Origin: Candidatus Desantisiibacteriota bacterium
Lineage (GTDB): Bacteria > UBA9089 > CG2-30-40-21
Assembly: GCA_016208205.1 (NCBI GenBank)
Contig: JACQYP010000134.1
Location: 1-11,691 of the forward strand
DNA length: 11,691 bases
Reading direction: 5' to 3'
The position numbers and the translations under genes are program-made. Shown here one piece after another: positions 5,976-11,691 of the stretch. The notes below the pieces were generated by a model, which was not told the origin of the DNA, did not search any database, and saw only the letters and a list, made by a program, of their open reading frames with translations. Numbering within the stretch: position 1 is the first letter of the stretch; each line of letters starts with the position of its first letter.

Positions 5976-7046
5976 ATGGAAAAAATAGGAGAGATCCTTA
6001 AAAAAAGACGGCTTGAAATTAGCATTTCCTTAGAGCATGCAGCAGAAGAAACCATGATTGCCAGCCGTTATCTGGAATCAATAGAGAATTCTGACTTTAG
6101 CCCCTTTCCGGGAAGTGTTTATGCAAAGGGATTTTTGCGTAGATATGCCGAGTATCTTAAGCTTGAAGAGATAGAGATACGAAGGCTTTTAACCCAGTAT
6201 GAGGCTGAACAAAAGAAAGGAGAGGAAGCACAGCCACAAATAGAAGGCAAAGGAATAGATTCTCAGACTACAATTTTGCGGAATGTTAGAGCCAATAGAA
6301 AAAATCTGTATCTTTACTCTATCTTAGCTATTCTCGGATTTCTTATTGCCGGAGGGATATTGGGTGCGATTATTGTTCCATTTTTAGAAAGAGAACCAAA
6401 AATATTTATTGACACAAATAAATTATTGTCTCAGGAAGAACTGATAAAAAAAGACAATAAACCGGAAGAAAAACAAGAGACAATTGCCAAAGGTGCTATA
6501 AAACCAGAGATAAAGGGTGTTCTGCTCGAAGGAAATGCCTTTGAAGAGGTATGGGTTCAGGTACAGCTTGATTCTGGGAAAAATAAGAGTATTCTTGTAA
6601 AAGCAGGAGAAAAGATTAAATGGACTGCTAAGGAAAAGATATGCCTGACAGTTGGTAATGCCGGTGTCATAGCATGGAAGTTTAACTCTCATGCAATTGG
6701 TGCACTTGGCAAGACAGGGACAGCAAAGACCATACTCTTTACACCAGAGAAGATGCAGACAGTAATAAAAAAAGAGCAACCTACACCAATTCCTCCCAGT
6801 GGTGAGGAAAATAATCAGGATAAGGAAAAAGCAGTAGTTCGAAATCCCGGCACTGTTTCTTCTCAAGAACAAGCTTCAAGAGAAGAAAATACAACTCAAA
6901 CAACCAAAGAAAAGGCAAAAGAAGCAGGAACAGTCTCAAAGCCTGTCCCTATCAAGAAAAATGAAGGCAACAACCTTGGCAATATCAGCAAACAATCAAT
7001 ATCTGTGGACAAGATTCAAAAGGGAACACAATCTGTCAAAATGTAG
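5976..7046 (+). CDS. rodZ: RodZ-like helix-turn-helix membrane protein
   Basis: 356 residues from the ATG at 5976, chosen because GGAGG (5967-5971) precedes it by 4 nt. An in-frame ATG 42 nt upstream lies in a repeat and has no such site. RodZ links the MreB cytoskeleton to the elongation machinery and supports rod shape. Order: N-terminal HTH_25 domain at about 3-75 (IGEILKKRRLEISISLEHAAEET, YLESIENSDFSPFPGSVYAKGFLRRYAEYL), a charged linker, one membrane helix at about 110-135 (LYSILAILGFLIAGGILGAII), then a linker and a periplasmic DUF4115-like beta domain at about 183-260 (VWVQVQLDSG ... WTAKEKICLTVGNAG). The last ~95 residues are low-complexity, Lys/Glu/Gln/Thr-rich and probably disordered. 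It is followed by pgsA, a common neighbour. Neither mreB nor other elongation genes are in the window. Confidence 0.92.
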   Translation: MEKIGEILKKRRLEISISLEHAAEETMIASRYLESIENSDFSPFPGSVYAKGFLRRYAEYLKLEEIEIRRLLTQYEAEQKKGEEAQPQIEGKGIDSQTTILRNVRANRKNLYLYSILAILGFLIAGGILGAIIVPFLEREPKIFIDTNKLLSQEELIKKDNKPEEKQETIAKGAIKPEIKGVLLEGNAFEEVWVQVQLDSGKNKSILVKAGEKIKWTAKEKICLTVGNAGVIAWKFNSHAIGALGKTGTAKTILFTPEKMQTVIKKEQPTPIPPSGEENNQDKEKAVVRNPGTVSSQEQASREENTTQTTKEKAKEAGTVSKPVPIKKNEGNNLGNISKQSISVDKIQKGTQSVKM

Positions 7047-7065
7047 ACGAAGCGTCTCGCTTCGT
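7047..7065 (+). repeat. Stem-loop ACGAAGCG-TCT-CGCTTCGT at the rodZ stop
   Basis: Perfect 8-bp stem with a 3-nt loop, starting the base after the rodZ TAG. Same core as 5811-5826. Followed by ATCTTTAAC, a poor T-tract, so an intrinsic terminator is doubtful. The rest of the 119-nt gap to pgsA has a weaker structure: GAATG (7101-7105) pairs with CATTC (7122-7126) around CGAA/TTCG. Confidence 0.78.
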
Positions 7066-7165
7066 ATCTTTAACAAGGTAATTAGTCAGCAAGCGGTAGA
7101 GAATGTATCCGAAGCATTTCGCATTCTGAATTCCGCAGTATCTCTTAGGAAAAAAGGATAAAAAA

Positions 7166-7777
7166 ATGAATCTGGCAAACAAACTTACCCTTGCTCGCGT
7201 ATTTATGGTGCCTGTGTTTGCCTACTTTCTATTTCTGAATAATCTCCTCGGCAATTGCTGCAGCCTTTTAATATTCATCCTTGCAGCGATAACAGACTGG
7301 TATGATGGTAAGATTGCCAGAGACAAAAACATGGTCTCTACCTTGGGAAAGTTTGCTGATCCTCTGGCAGACAAGATGATAGTTTCAGCAGCCTTTATTT
7401 CCTTTGTAGGCATTCCTGTTCTGCATATCCCTGCATGGATAGTGATACTCATTATCTGTCGGGAGTTTGCGGTAACCGGTCTCAGGTTGATTGCTGTATC
7501 TGTTGGGGTAGTGATTCATGCCTCGGATGGTGGAAAGATAAAGACTGTCCTCCAGATGGGTACTATTATTGCCATACTGCTTCTTTTGTGTCTCAGAGGC
7601 TATATGGAATGTATGACTGATTGTCTAAGGCTGGCAATAGAATGGCTGCCATTATTCCTGATGTTGATTGTAGCTGCTATAACCACATGGACAGGGATTG
7701 AATATTTGATGAAACACAAAGGGATCTTGGACGAAAAGGACGAAAAGGACGGAAATGGTGAAAAAAATAATTGTTAG
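7166..7777 (+). CDS. pgsA: CDP-diacylglycerol--glycerol-3-phosphate 3-phosphatidyltransferase
   Basis: 203 residues. PgsA transfers the phosphatidyl group from CDP-diacylglycerol to glycerol 3-phosphate, making phosphatidylglycerophosphate in the cytoplasmic membrane. The CDP-alcohol phosphatidyltransferase signature is complete: D44, D47-G48, A51-R52, G61, D65 and D69 (DG-x2-AR-x8-G-x3-D-x3-D). N-terminal MNLANKLTLARVFMVPVF is typical. Hydrophobic helices lie at about 10-45, 70-97, 128-148 and 160-180. The start has GGA at 7156-7158, 7 nt before the ATG. The C-terminal tail ILDEKDEKDGNGEKNNC is encoded largely by a 9-nt tandem repeat and looks added. The gene overlaps pgpA by 23 nt, so the two are probably translationally coupled. 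Confidence 0.95.
   Translation: MNLANKLTLARVFMVPVFAYFLFLNNLLGNCCSLLIFILAAITDWYDGKIARDKNMVSTLGKFADPLADKMIVSAAFISFVGIPVLHIPAWIVILIICREFAVTGLRLIAVSVGVVIHASDGGKIKTVLQMGTIIAILLLLCLRGYMECMTDCLRLAIEWLPLFLMLIVAAITTWTGIEYLMKHKGILDEKDEKDGNGEKNNC
7729..7755 (+). repeat. Three 9-nt tandem units across the pgsA/pgpA junction
   Basis: GGACGAAAA (7729-7737), GGACGAAAA (7738-7746), GGACGGAAA (7747-7755). They encode the charged tail of PgsA, and the last base is the A of the pgpA ATG. The units supply the only purine-rich GGA sequence before pgpA. Confidence 0.85.
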
Positions 7778-8228
7778 GTTTTTTGCTACAGGATTCTTTA
7801 GCGGCTATTCACCTGTGGCTTCAGGAACAACCGGAAGCGTGGTTGGAGTAATTATTTATTTGGCAGCATACTATTTATGGTCATCCCTTCCTTTCTTCTG
7901 GCTTTTTTATACGCTTGGTGTAGTAATTATCTCTGTGATCGGCATATGGATATGCTCTGAGGCAGAGGCAATATTTAATGAAAAGGATGCGGGACCCATA
8001 GTCTGGGATGAGATAGCCGGGTATCTTATCACCATGATAGGTATTCAGCCGGAATTATGGTGGGTTATAGGTGGCTTTATCCTGTTTCGTATCTTAGATA
8101 TCATTAAACCAGGACCCCTTTATTCCCTGCAACGGCTTCCTGGTGGATGGGGAATAATGATTGATGATATCGGATGCGGCATACTTGGGTGTATAATATT
8201 GCATGTGGCAAGGTATGTGATTGGGTGA
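7755..8228 (+). CDS. pgpA: Phosphatidylglycerophosphatase A
   Basis: 157 residues. PgpA removes the phosphate from phosphatidylglycerophosphate to yield phosphatidylglycerol, the step right after PgsA. Motifs: GYSPVASGTTGS (17-28), PIVWDEIAGY (81-90; D85 and E86), FRILDIIKPGP (111-121) and GGWGIMIDDIGCG (130-142; D137 and D138), together with three or four hydrophobic segments, as expected for a small membrane enzyme. Length is normal. The ATG at 7755 overlaps the end of pgsA by 23 nt in another frame; the purine stretch before it comes from the 9-nt repeat. Gene order rodZ-pgsA-pgpA supports an envelope-synthesis operon. Confidence 0.94.
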   Translation: MVKKIIVRFFATGFFSGYSPVASGTTGSVVGVIIYLAAYYLWSSLPFFWLFYTLGVVIISVIGIWICSEAEAIFNEKDAGPIVWDEIAGYLITMIGIQPELWWVIGGFILFRILDIIKPGPLYSLQRLPGGWGIMIDDIGCGILGCIILHVARYVIG

Positions 8229-8231
8229 GAG

Positions 8232-8285
8232 GGTTCACGGTTCAGAGGTTCACAGTTCAAGGGTTAAGAGAGCAAACCGTGAACC
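8232..8285. repeat. Inverted-repeat element after pgpA
   Basis: GGTTCACGGTT (8232-8242) is perfectly inverted by AACCGTGAACC (8275-8285), 11 bp. Inside, GGTTCACGGTTCA (8232-8244) is repeated as GGTTCACAGTTCA (8247-8259), one mismatch. The element starts 3 nt after the pgpA stop. The remaining bases to 8326 hold a TATAAATT (8301-8308) that could be a -10, but no matching -35 is convincing. Confidence 0.85.
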
Positions 8286-8326
8286 AGACAACCTGAGTAG
8301 TATAAATTAAGCACGAGGTGATGATC

Positions 8327-9151
8327 ATGGTAAGAGTAGGGTTAGTTCAGATGTCCTGCAGCGAGAACAAGGAAGAGAATATTACAAAGGCTCTTTCTTC
8401 AGCAGAAAAGGCTGCCCAGGATGGAGCAAAGATTATTTGTTTTCAGGAGTTGTTTAGTACTCACTGGTTTCCCAGGTCAGTAAACGCAGAAAATTATCCT
8501 CTGGCAGAGGCGGTAAATGGTCCAACCATAAAATTGATGGCTGATTTTGCCAAAAAAAATCAAACAGTAATGATTGTTCCCATCTATGAAAAGGCAGATG
8601 AGGGAATTTACTATAATTCTGCGGTGGTTATAGATGCAGACGGTAAGGTTTTGGGGACATATCGCAAGAATCATGTGCCGCATATCCCGCTTTGGGAAGA
8701 AAAGTTTTACTTTGCTCCTGGAAATAATGGCTATCCTGTGTTTAAGACCAGATATGCATCGATTGGGGTACTTATTTGCTGGGATAACTTCTTTCCTGAG
8801 GCAGCCAGGGTTCTTGGGTTAAAGGGTGCAGAGATAATATTTGCACCAACAGCCTCTTCCTTAGCCTCTCAGCCAAGATGGAAAAAAATAATCTGTTCCC
8901 ATGCCATAGCAAACAACCTGTTTGTGGCACGCGTTAACAGGGTAGGGGATGAGCAGGGACAGAAATTTTTTGGAAATAGCTTTTTTGCTAACCCTGATGG
9001 AGAGATATTTGCTGAATCCGGCGGCTCAGAAGAGGATGTATTGGTAGCTGATTTAGAGCTGGAAACAATTCGCGACTTTAAGAATATATGGGCATTTTAT
9101 CGGGATAGACGACCGGAAACATATTGGGATATACTTAATCCATTGCCGTAG
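8327..9151 (+). CDS. Carbon-nitrogen hydrolase, N-carbamoylputrescine amidase-like
   Basis: 274 residues from the ATG at 8327, chosen because GAGGTG (8315-8320) lies 6 nt upstream; in-frame GTG at 8318 and ATG at 8321 would be too close to that site. It belongs to the nitrilase superfamily, with the catalytic triad E41 (FQELF), K114 (YRKNHVP) and C151 (GVLICWDNFFPEAAR). EKFYFAPGNNGY (125-136) and AEIIFAPTA are close to AguB, which converts N-carbamoylputrescine to putrescine, CO2 and ammonia. A beta-ureidopropionase or omega-amidase role cannot be excluded, and no agmatine deiminase gene is next to it, so the substrate is uncertain. Cytoplasmic; no signal peptide. It is followed 16 nt later by the small protein gene and nadC, so these may be co-transcribed. 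Confidence 0.9.
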   Translation: MVRVGLVQMSCSENKEENITKALSSAEKAAQDGAKIICFQELFSTHWFPRSVNAENYPLAEAVNGPTIKLMADFAKKNQTVMIVPIYEKADEGIYYNSAVVIDADGKVLGTYRKNHVPHIPLWEEKFYFAPGNNGYPVFKTRYASIGVLICWDNFFPEAARVLGLKGAEIIFAPTASSLASQPRWKKIICSHAIANNLFVARVNRVGDEQGQKFFGNSFFANPDGEIFAESGGSEEDVLVADLELETIRDFKNIWAFYRDRRPETYWDILNPLP

Positions 9152-9167
9152 GTAGGGGGGCAGCTTT

Positions 9168-9476
9168 ATGACAATTGAAGAAAAGGTTAGACAGACAGCT
9201 TCTAAGATAGGAGATCCATGGATGGTACTTGCAAATGCCTTGAAGAGGGATATCCTTGTAAAACTCTTAGAATTAAACCAAATTGTGCGAAAACTGGAAG
9301 AAAAGTATGGGGTAAGTTTTGAGGATTTTGATAAACAAAACCTGCTTGATCGGCTGGGACATACATGGGATATTGAGGAAGATTACTACGAATGGGATAG
9401 GGTAGTCACTGAATTGCGTAAGCTTGAAGAGATCTTGAGGGGCATAGAATCATGGAGACATCCTTGGATAATCTAA
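9168..9476 (+). CDS. Small helical protein of unknown function
   Basis: 102 residues, not recognised. It is soluble, charged and predicted mostly helical, with a Leu/Lys/Glu-rich middle (about 24-46, LKRDILVKLLELNQIVRKLEEKYG) and a second amphipathic helix at about 78-93. Aromatic residues cluster in W68, Y73, Y74, W76, W96 and W100. No metal-binding or catalytic motif and no membrane segment. AGGGGGG (9154-9160) sits 7 nt before the ATG. It starts 16 nt after the hydrolase gene and overlaps the start of nadC by 25 nt, which strongly supports real translation within an operon. A partner or regulatory protein for a neighbour is possible but is only inferred from position. Confidence 0.8.
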   Translation: MTIEEKVRQTASKIGDPWMVLANALKRDILVKLLELNQIVRKLEEKYGVSFEDFDKQNLLDRLGHTWDIEEDYYEWDRVVTELRKLEEILRGIESWRHPWII

Positions 9477-10330
9477 ACATATACGAGACAAAAGGCATTA
9501 TTGCTAAGGCACTTCTTGAGGATATAGGCAGCGGGGACATAACTGCCCAATTAACTGTGCCAAAGGATGCAGAGATACAGGCAGAATTGATAGCCATGGA
9601 GGACGGTATCATTGCCGGGTTAGAATTGGCTGCCATGACCTTTACCTTTGATTCCTCTGGGGAGAATGTAGAGTTTTGCCCCTTGATAAAGGAGGGCGAA
9701 AGGGTTAGCTGTGGTCAGGTGTTTGGAAAAATTCAGGGGTTTGCCCGGGCAATACTGCAAACAGAAAGGGTTGCCTTGAACTTCTTACAGTGGTTGTCCG
9801 GGATTGCTACCCTGACCGCAAGGTATGTAGCGGCTGTTGAAGGCTATCCTGTGAAGATATATGATACCCGTAAAACAACCCCTTGCTTAAGAATGTTAGA
9901 AAAATATGGGGTCAGGGTCGGCGGTGGATATAATCATCGGTTTGGATTGTATGATGGTATCCTTATCAAGGAAAATCATATCCGGTCTGCAGGTGGAATA
10001 AAAGAGGCTGTCAATCGGGCAAGGGTTGCAAATATGGAGATAGAAGTAGAAACAGAAACCTTGGATGAGGTCAGAGAGGCTGTTTCAACAGGCGTTGATA
10101 TTATTATGCTTGATAATATGGACATAGCAATCATGAAAAAGGCAGTTGACATAATCAGGGAAAACAAGAAAAGGATATTAATAGAGGCATCCGGCGGCAT
10201 TAATCTTGAGAATATTCGGGATGTAGCGGCAACAGGTGTTGATCGTATCTCTATTGGTGCCCTTACCCATTCACCTCGTATTCTGGATATTAGCCTGGAG
10301 GTAATTAGTAGGTCAGGCATTCTTGCCTGA
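9452..10330 (+). CDS. nadC: Nicotinate-nucleotide pyrophosphorylase (quinolinate phosphoribosyltransferase)
   Basis: 292 residues, close to the usual ~280. NadC condenses quinolinate with PRPP to give nicotinate mononucleotide, CO2 and pyrophosphate in de novo NAD synthesis. Visible: LLEDIGSGDIT (21-31), ERVALNFLQWLSGIATLT (105-122; E105-R106), YDTRKTTPCLR (137-147), GGGYNHRFGLYDGILIKENHI (157-177, with K173), EVET (198-201), IIMLDNMD (217-224) and EASGGINLENI (245-255), the full phosphate/PRPP-binding barrel. The ATG at 9452 overlaps the upstream gene by 25 nt and has GAGGGG (9436-9441) about 10 nt before it. nadA and nadB are not in this window. The last codons (SGILA, stop) lie within a perfect stem-loop. 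Confidence 0.97.
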   Translation: METSLDNLNIYETKGIIAKALLEDIGSGDITAQLTVPKDAEIQAELIAMEDGIIAGLELAAMTFTFDSSGENVEFCPLIKEGERVSCGQVFGKIQGFARAILQTERVALNFLQWLSGIATLTARYVAAVEGYPVKIYDTRKTTPCLRMLEKYGVRVGGGYNHRFGLYDGILIKENHIRSAGGIKEAVNRARVANMEIEVETETLDEVREAVSTGVDIIMLDNMDIAIMKKAVDIIRENKKRILIEASGGINLENIRDVAATGVDRISIGALTHSPRILDISLEVISRSGILA

Positions 10331-10331
10331 C
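10312..10331 (+). repeat. Stem-loop GTCAGGCA-TTCT-TGCCTGAC at the nadC stop
   Basis: Perfect 8-bp stem and 4-nt loop containing the nadC stop (10328-10330). Followed by ATTTATC, so it could act as a weak terminator. The TTCT loop and CAGRCA stem are shared with the complement of 1504-1523. Confidence 0.78.
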
Positions 10332-10436
10332 ATTTATCTACAGAATAGTCACAGAGATCATATGGGTTTGATCTTACTGATCACATGTTGCCTACTCAGC
10401 AGTAAGTTATTTCGAGCTGTTGTGCAAACAGAAATT

Positions 10437-10468
10437 CACCACAAAGACACGAAGGCACGGAGAAAAAT
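10437..10468 (+). repeat. CACAAAGACACGAAGGCACGG-type interspersed repeat
   Basis: A short A-rich repeat (ACCACAAAGACACGAAGG core) of a kind I recall from many uncultivated bacterial genomes, where it is often mistranslated as TTKTRRHGE. It lies about 20 nt before the DUF362 gene, in the 159-nt gap after nadC. No other copy is in this window, so membership of a family rests on memory. I see no convincing promoter in the rest of the gap. Confidence 0.5.
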
Positions 10469-10489
10469 ATTTCGTCAGAGGTAGCAAAA

Positions 10490-11422
10490 ATGAAGATTAC
10501 CAGGCGGGAATTCTTAAGCAATATGGCTGGTCTTGGGGTAATGATGAGCGGGATTATGTCGCTTGTCGGCAATGCCTGGGGCAAGGTTGGTGCTATGATA
10601 GAGGCGTCTGCCCTGCCGGATTTGGCTATTGCCACTGGCAGCAGAGGAGAAAATCCGGAACACTCTGTTCGGGCTGCCATAAAAGCCATAGGTGGAATAA
10701 GTCAATTTGTCAAGGAAGGGGATGTGGTTGTAATAAAGCCAAACATTGGGTTTTCCCGTGCCCCTGAGACAGCAGTTACAACAAATCCAGTGGTGGTCAG
10801 TACCTTGATAAAGCTGTGTTATGAGGCTAAGGCAAAGGATGTTCTGGTCTTTGACCACACTTGCGATTACTGGGAGATATGCTTTAAGAGGTCAGGGATA
10901 AAGCAGGCAACGCTCGTGGCAGGCGGCAAGATATTCTCTGCTCATCGCAAGGGTCTTTATCGGAAGGTTTCTATCCCTGCTGGAAAAACATTAAAAGAAA
11001 CACTCGTGGTTAAGCATCTTCTTGATGCTGATGTGATTATCAATGTACCTATTGCCAAGCATCATGGGGCAGCAGAGCTTACTATGGGCATGAAAAATCT
11101 CATGGGTGCGGTCTGGGACAGGGGTATATTTCATGTAAAGGATTTGCATCAGTGTATTGCAGACCTTTCTACAGTGATCAAACCTCACCTTACTGTGCTT
11201 GATGCTACCAGAATATTGTTCAATAATGGACCAAGGGGTCCTGGAGAGGTTAAGAATATAGGAAAAATTGTAGTTGGTGTGGATCCAGTAGCTGTAGATG
11301 CTTACGGATGCAGTTTTTTTGGAAAAGAGCCTCACCGGATTGGGTATATAAATATTGCTTATAAGATGGGGCTTGGTGAGATTGATCTGAATAAGATACG
11401 GGTGAAGAAAGTTTCACTGTAA
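10490..11422 (+). CDS. Tat-exported DUF362 domain protein
   Basis: 310 residues. The N-terminus MKITRREFLSNMAGLGVMMSG carries a twin-arginine motif (T4-R5-R6-E-F-L) and a hydrophobic stretch to about residue 27, so it should be exported folded through the Tat system; the RREFL form is typical of redox-related proteins. The rest fits DUF362: VVVIKPNIGFSRAPETAVTTNP (79-100), VLVFDHTCDYW (118-128), DADVIINVPIAKHHGAAELTMGMKNLMG (179-206), LTVLDATRILFNNGPRGPG (234-252) and VVGVDPVAVDAYG (261-273). The biochemical role of the family is poorly defined. Some members carry ferredoxin domains; this one has no CxxCxxC cluster and ends after the core domain. AGAGGT (10477-10482) lies about 8 nt before the ATG. 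It is separated from nadC by 159 nt and is probably its own unit. Confidence 0.9.
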   Translation: MKITRREFLSNMAGLGVMMSGIMSLVGNAWGKVGAMIEASALPDLAIATGSRGENPEHSVRAAIKAIGGISQFVKEGDVVVIKPNIGFSRAPETAVTTNPVVVSTLIKLCYEAKAKDVLVFDHTCDYWEICFKRSGIKQATLVAGGKIFSAHRKGLYRKVSIPAGKTLKETLVVKHLLDADVIINVPIAKHHGAAELTMGMKNLMGAVWDRGIFHVKDLHQCIADLSTVIKPHLTVLDATRILFNNGPRGPGEVKNIGKIVVGVDPVAVDAYGCSFFGKEPHRIGYINIAYKMGLGEIDLNKIRVKKVSL

Positions 11423-11469
11423 ATATTTGGGCTCTCCTCAGATTAGTGGGAAAAATACATTTTTCTGAC

Positions 11470-11498
11470 TTGAAATAAAAGTCCTTTTGGTGTATAAT
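11470..11498 (+). promoter_or_regulatory. Predicted sigma70 promoter
   Basis: TTGAAA (11470-11475), a 17-nt spacer, TATAAT (11493-11498). The -10 is consensus and the -35 matches 5 of 6 at ideal spacing. It precedes the ribosome site GGGAGGTGG (11513-11521) and the ATG at 11527. Confidence 0.8.
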
Positions 11499-11526
11499 AG
11501 AGTAAATACACTGGGAGGTGGATAAA

Positions 11527-11691
11527 ATGCAAGGAGGAATTCTTCTATTGAGTAGTCTGGCAAAGCATGTTGTCAAAGACGCCGCACGCGCAGTTGGACA
11601 AGTGGGAAGCGAGAAGAGAGAAAAGGTAACAGCTAAGACACTGAGTAATTTGATCGGACTACCCGGATTAAGCGTTAGAGAATATAGTATA
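11527..11691 (+). CDS. Unrecognised protein, N-terminal part only
   Basis: 55 codons are open to the window edge, so the gene is cut at its 3' end. The residues (MQGGILLLSSLAKHVV..., then KDAARAVGQVGSEKREKV) are alanine- and lysine-rich and look helical, without a membrane segment. I do not recognise the family. GGGAGGTGG (11513-11521) is 5 nt before the ATG. A second good site, AAGGAGG (11531-11537), stands 10 nt before an in-frame TTG at 11548, which would give a start at LSSLAKHVV; the start is therefore uncertain. The strong promoter and doubled ribosome sites suggest high expression. Confidence 0.6.
   Translation, partial: MQGGILLLSSLAKHVVKDAARAVGQVGSEKREKVTAKTLSNLIGLPGLSVREYSI

Noticed and set aside
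6961..7161. Small ORF covering the rodZ-pgsA gap
   Set aside because: It runs through the end of rodZ in another frame and through the hairpin repeats; no ribosome site and no family.
8498..8510. CCTCTGGCAGAGG in the hydrolase gene as another copy of the glyS insert
   Set aside because: The 13-mer is identical to 225-237, but it encodes YPLAEA, which fits the family with no extra length. A match this short can arise by chance in a window of this size.
10420..10767. Separate gene of 115 codons overlapping the DUF362 start
   Set aside because: It is an out-of-frame shadow that begins in the interspersed repeat (TTKTRRHGEKY) and has no ribosome site; the DUF362 frame is clearly coding.

Overview
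The window is about 11.7 kb of AT-leaning bacterial DNA, probably from an uncultivated anaerobe or a metagenome-assembled genome. A separate glycyl-tRNA synthetase beta chain, Shine-Dalgarno sites, sigma70-type promoters, RodZ, PgsA/PgpA and a Tat signal all point to Bacteria. The phylum cannot be fixed. The many short interspersed palindromes and the secreted protein with a T9SS/FlgD-like C-terminal domain suggest a candidate phylum (Desantisbacteria- or Omnitrophica-like at most; a weak guess). Nothing in the window resembles a phage, an IS transposase or a CRISPR array.

Layout. 2-2002: glyS, lacking its N-terminus at the window edge. 2078-3082: an HD-GYP phosphodiesterase. 3215-4237 (minus strand): purC of a long form that resembles archaeal enzymes. 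4238-4569: a divergent promoter region with two back-to-back -35 boxes and a repeat element on each side. 4570-5802: a secreted FN3-like protein. 5976-7046 rodZ, 7166-7777 pgsA and 7755-8228 pgpA form an envelope cluster, the last two being consecutive steps of phosphatidylglycerol synthesis. 8327-9151: an AguB-like carbon-nitrogen hydrolase. 9168-9476: a small helical protein that overlaps nadC (9452-10330). 10490-11422: a Tat-exported DUF362 protein. 11527 to the edge: the start of an unrecognised gene behind a near-consensus promoter.

The most notable feature is not a gene. Short palindromic or tandem repeat elements are scattered through the window. At least four lie in frame inside glyS. 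Others sit at or just past the stop codons of most genes, in one case supplying the stop codon (purC), in another the C-terminal tail of one protein plus the leader of the next gene (pgsA/pgpA). Several fall into families visible within the window: a 26-nt repeat present twice at 24/26 identity, a 20-nt perfect repeat, a GAAGCG hairpin present twice, and CAGRC-stem hairpins in which an A-T pair in one copy is a G-C pair in another. This resembles the in-frame palindromic elements known from Rickettsia, but the sequences here look different and several families co-occur.
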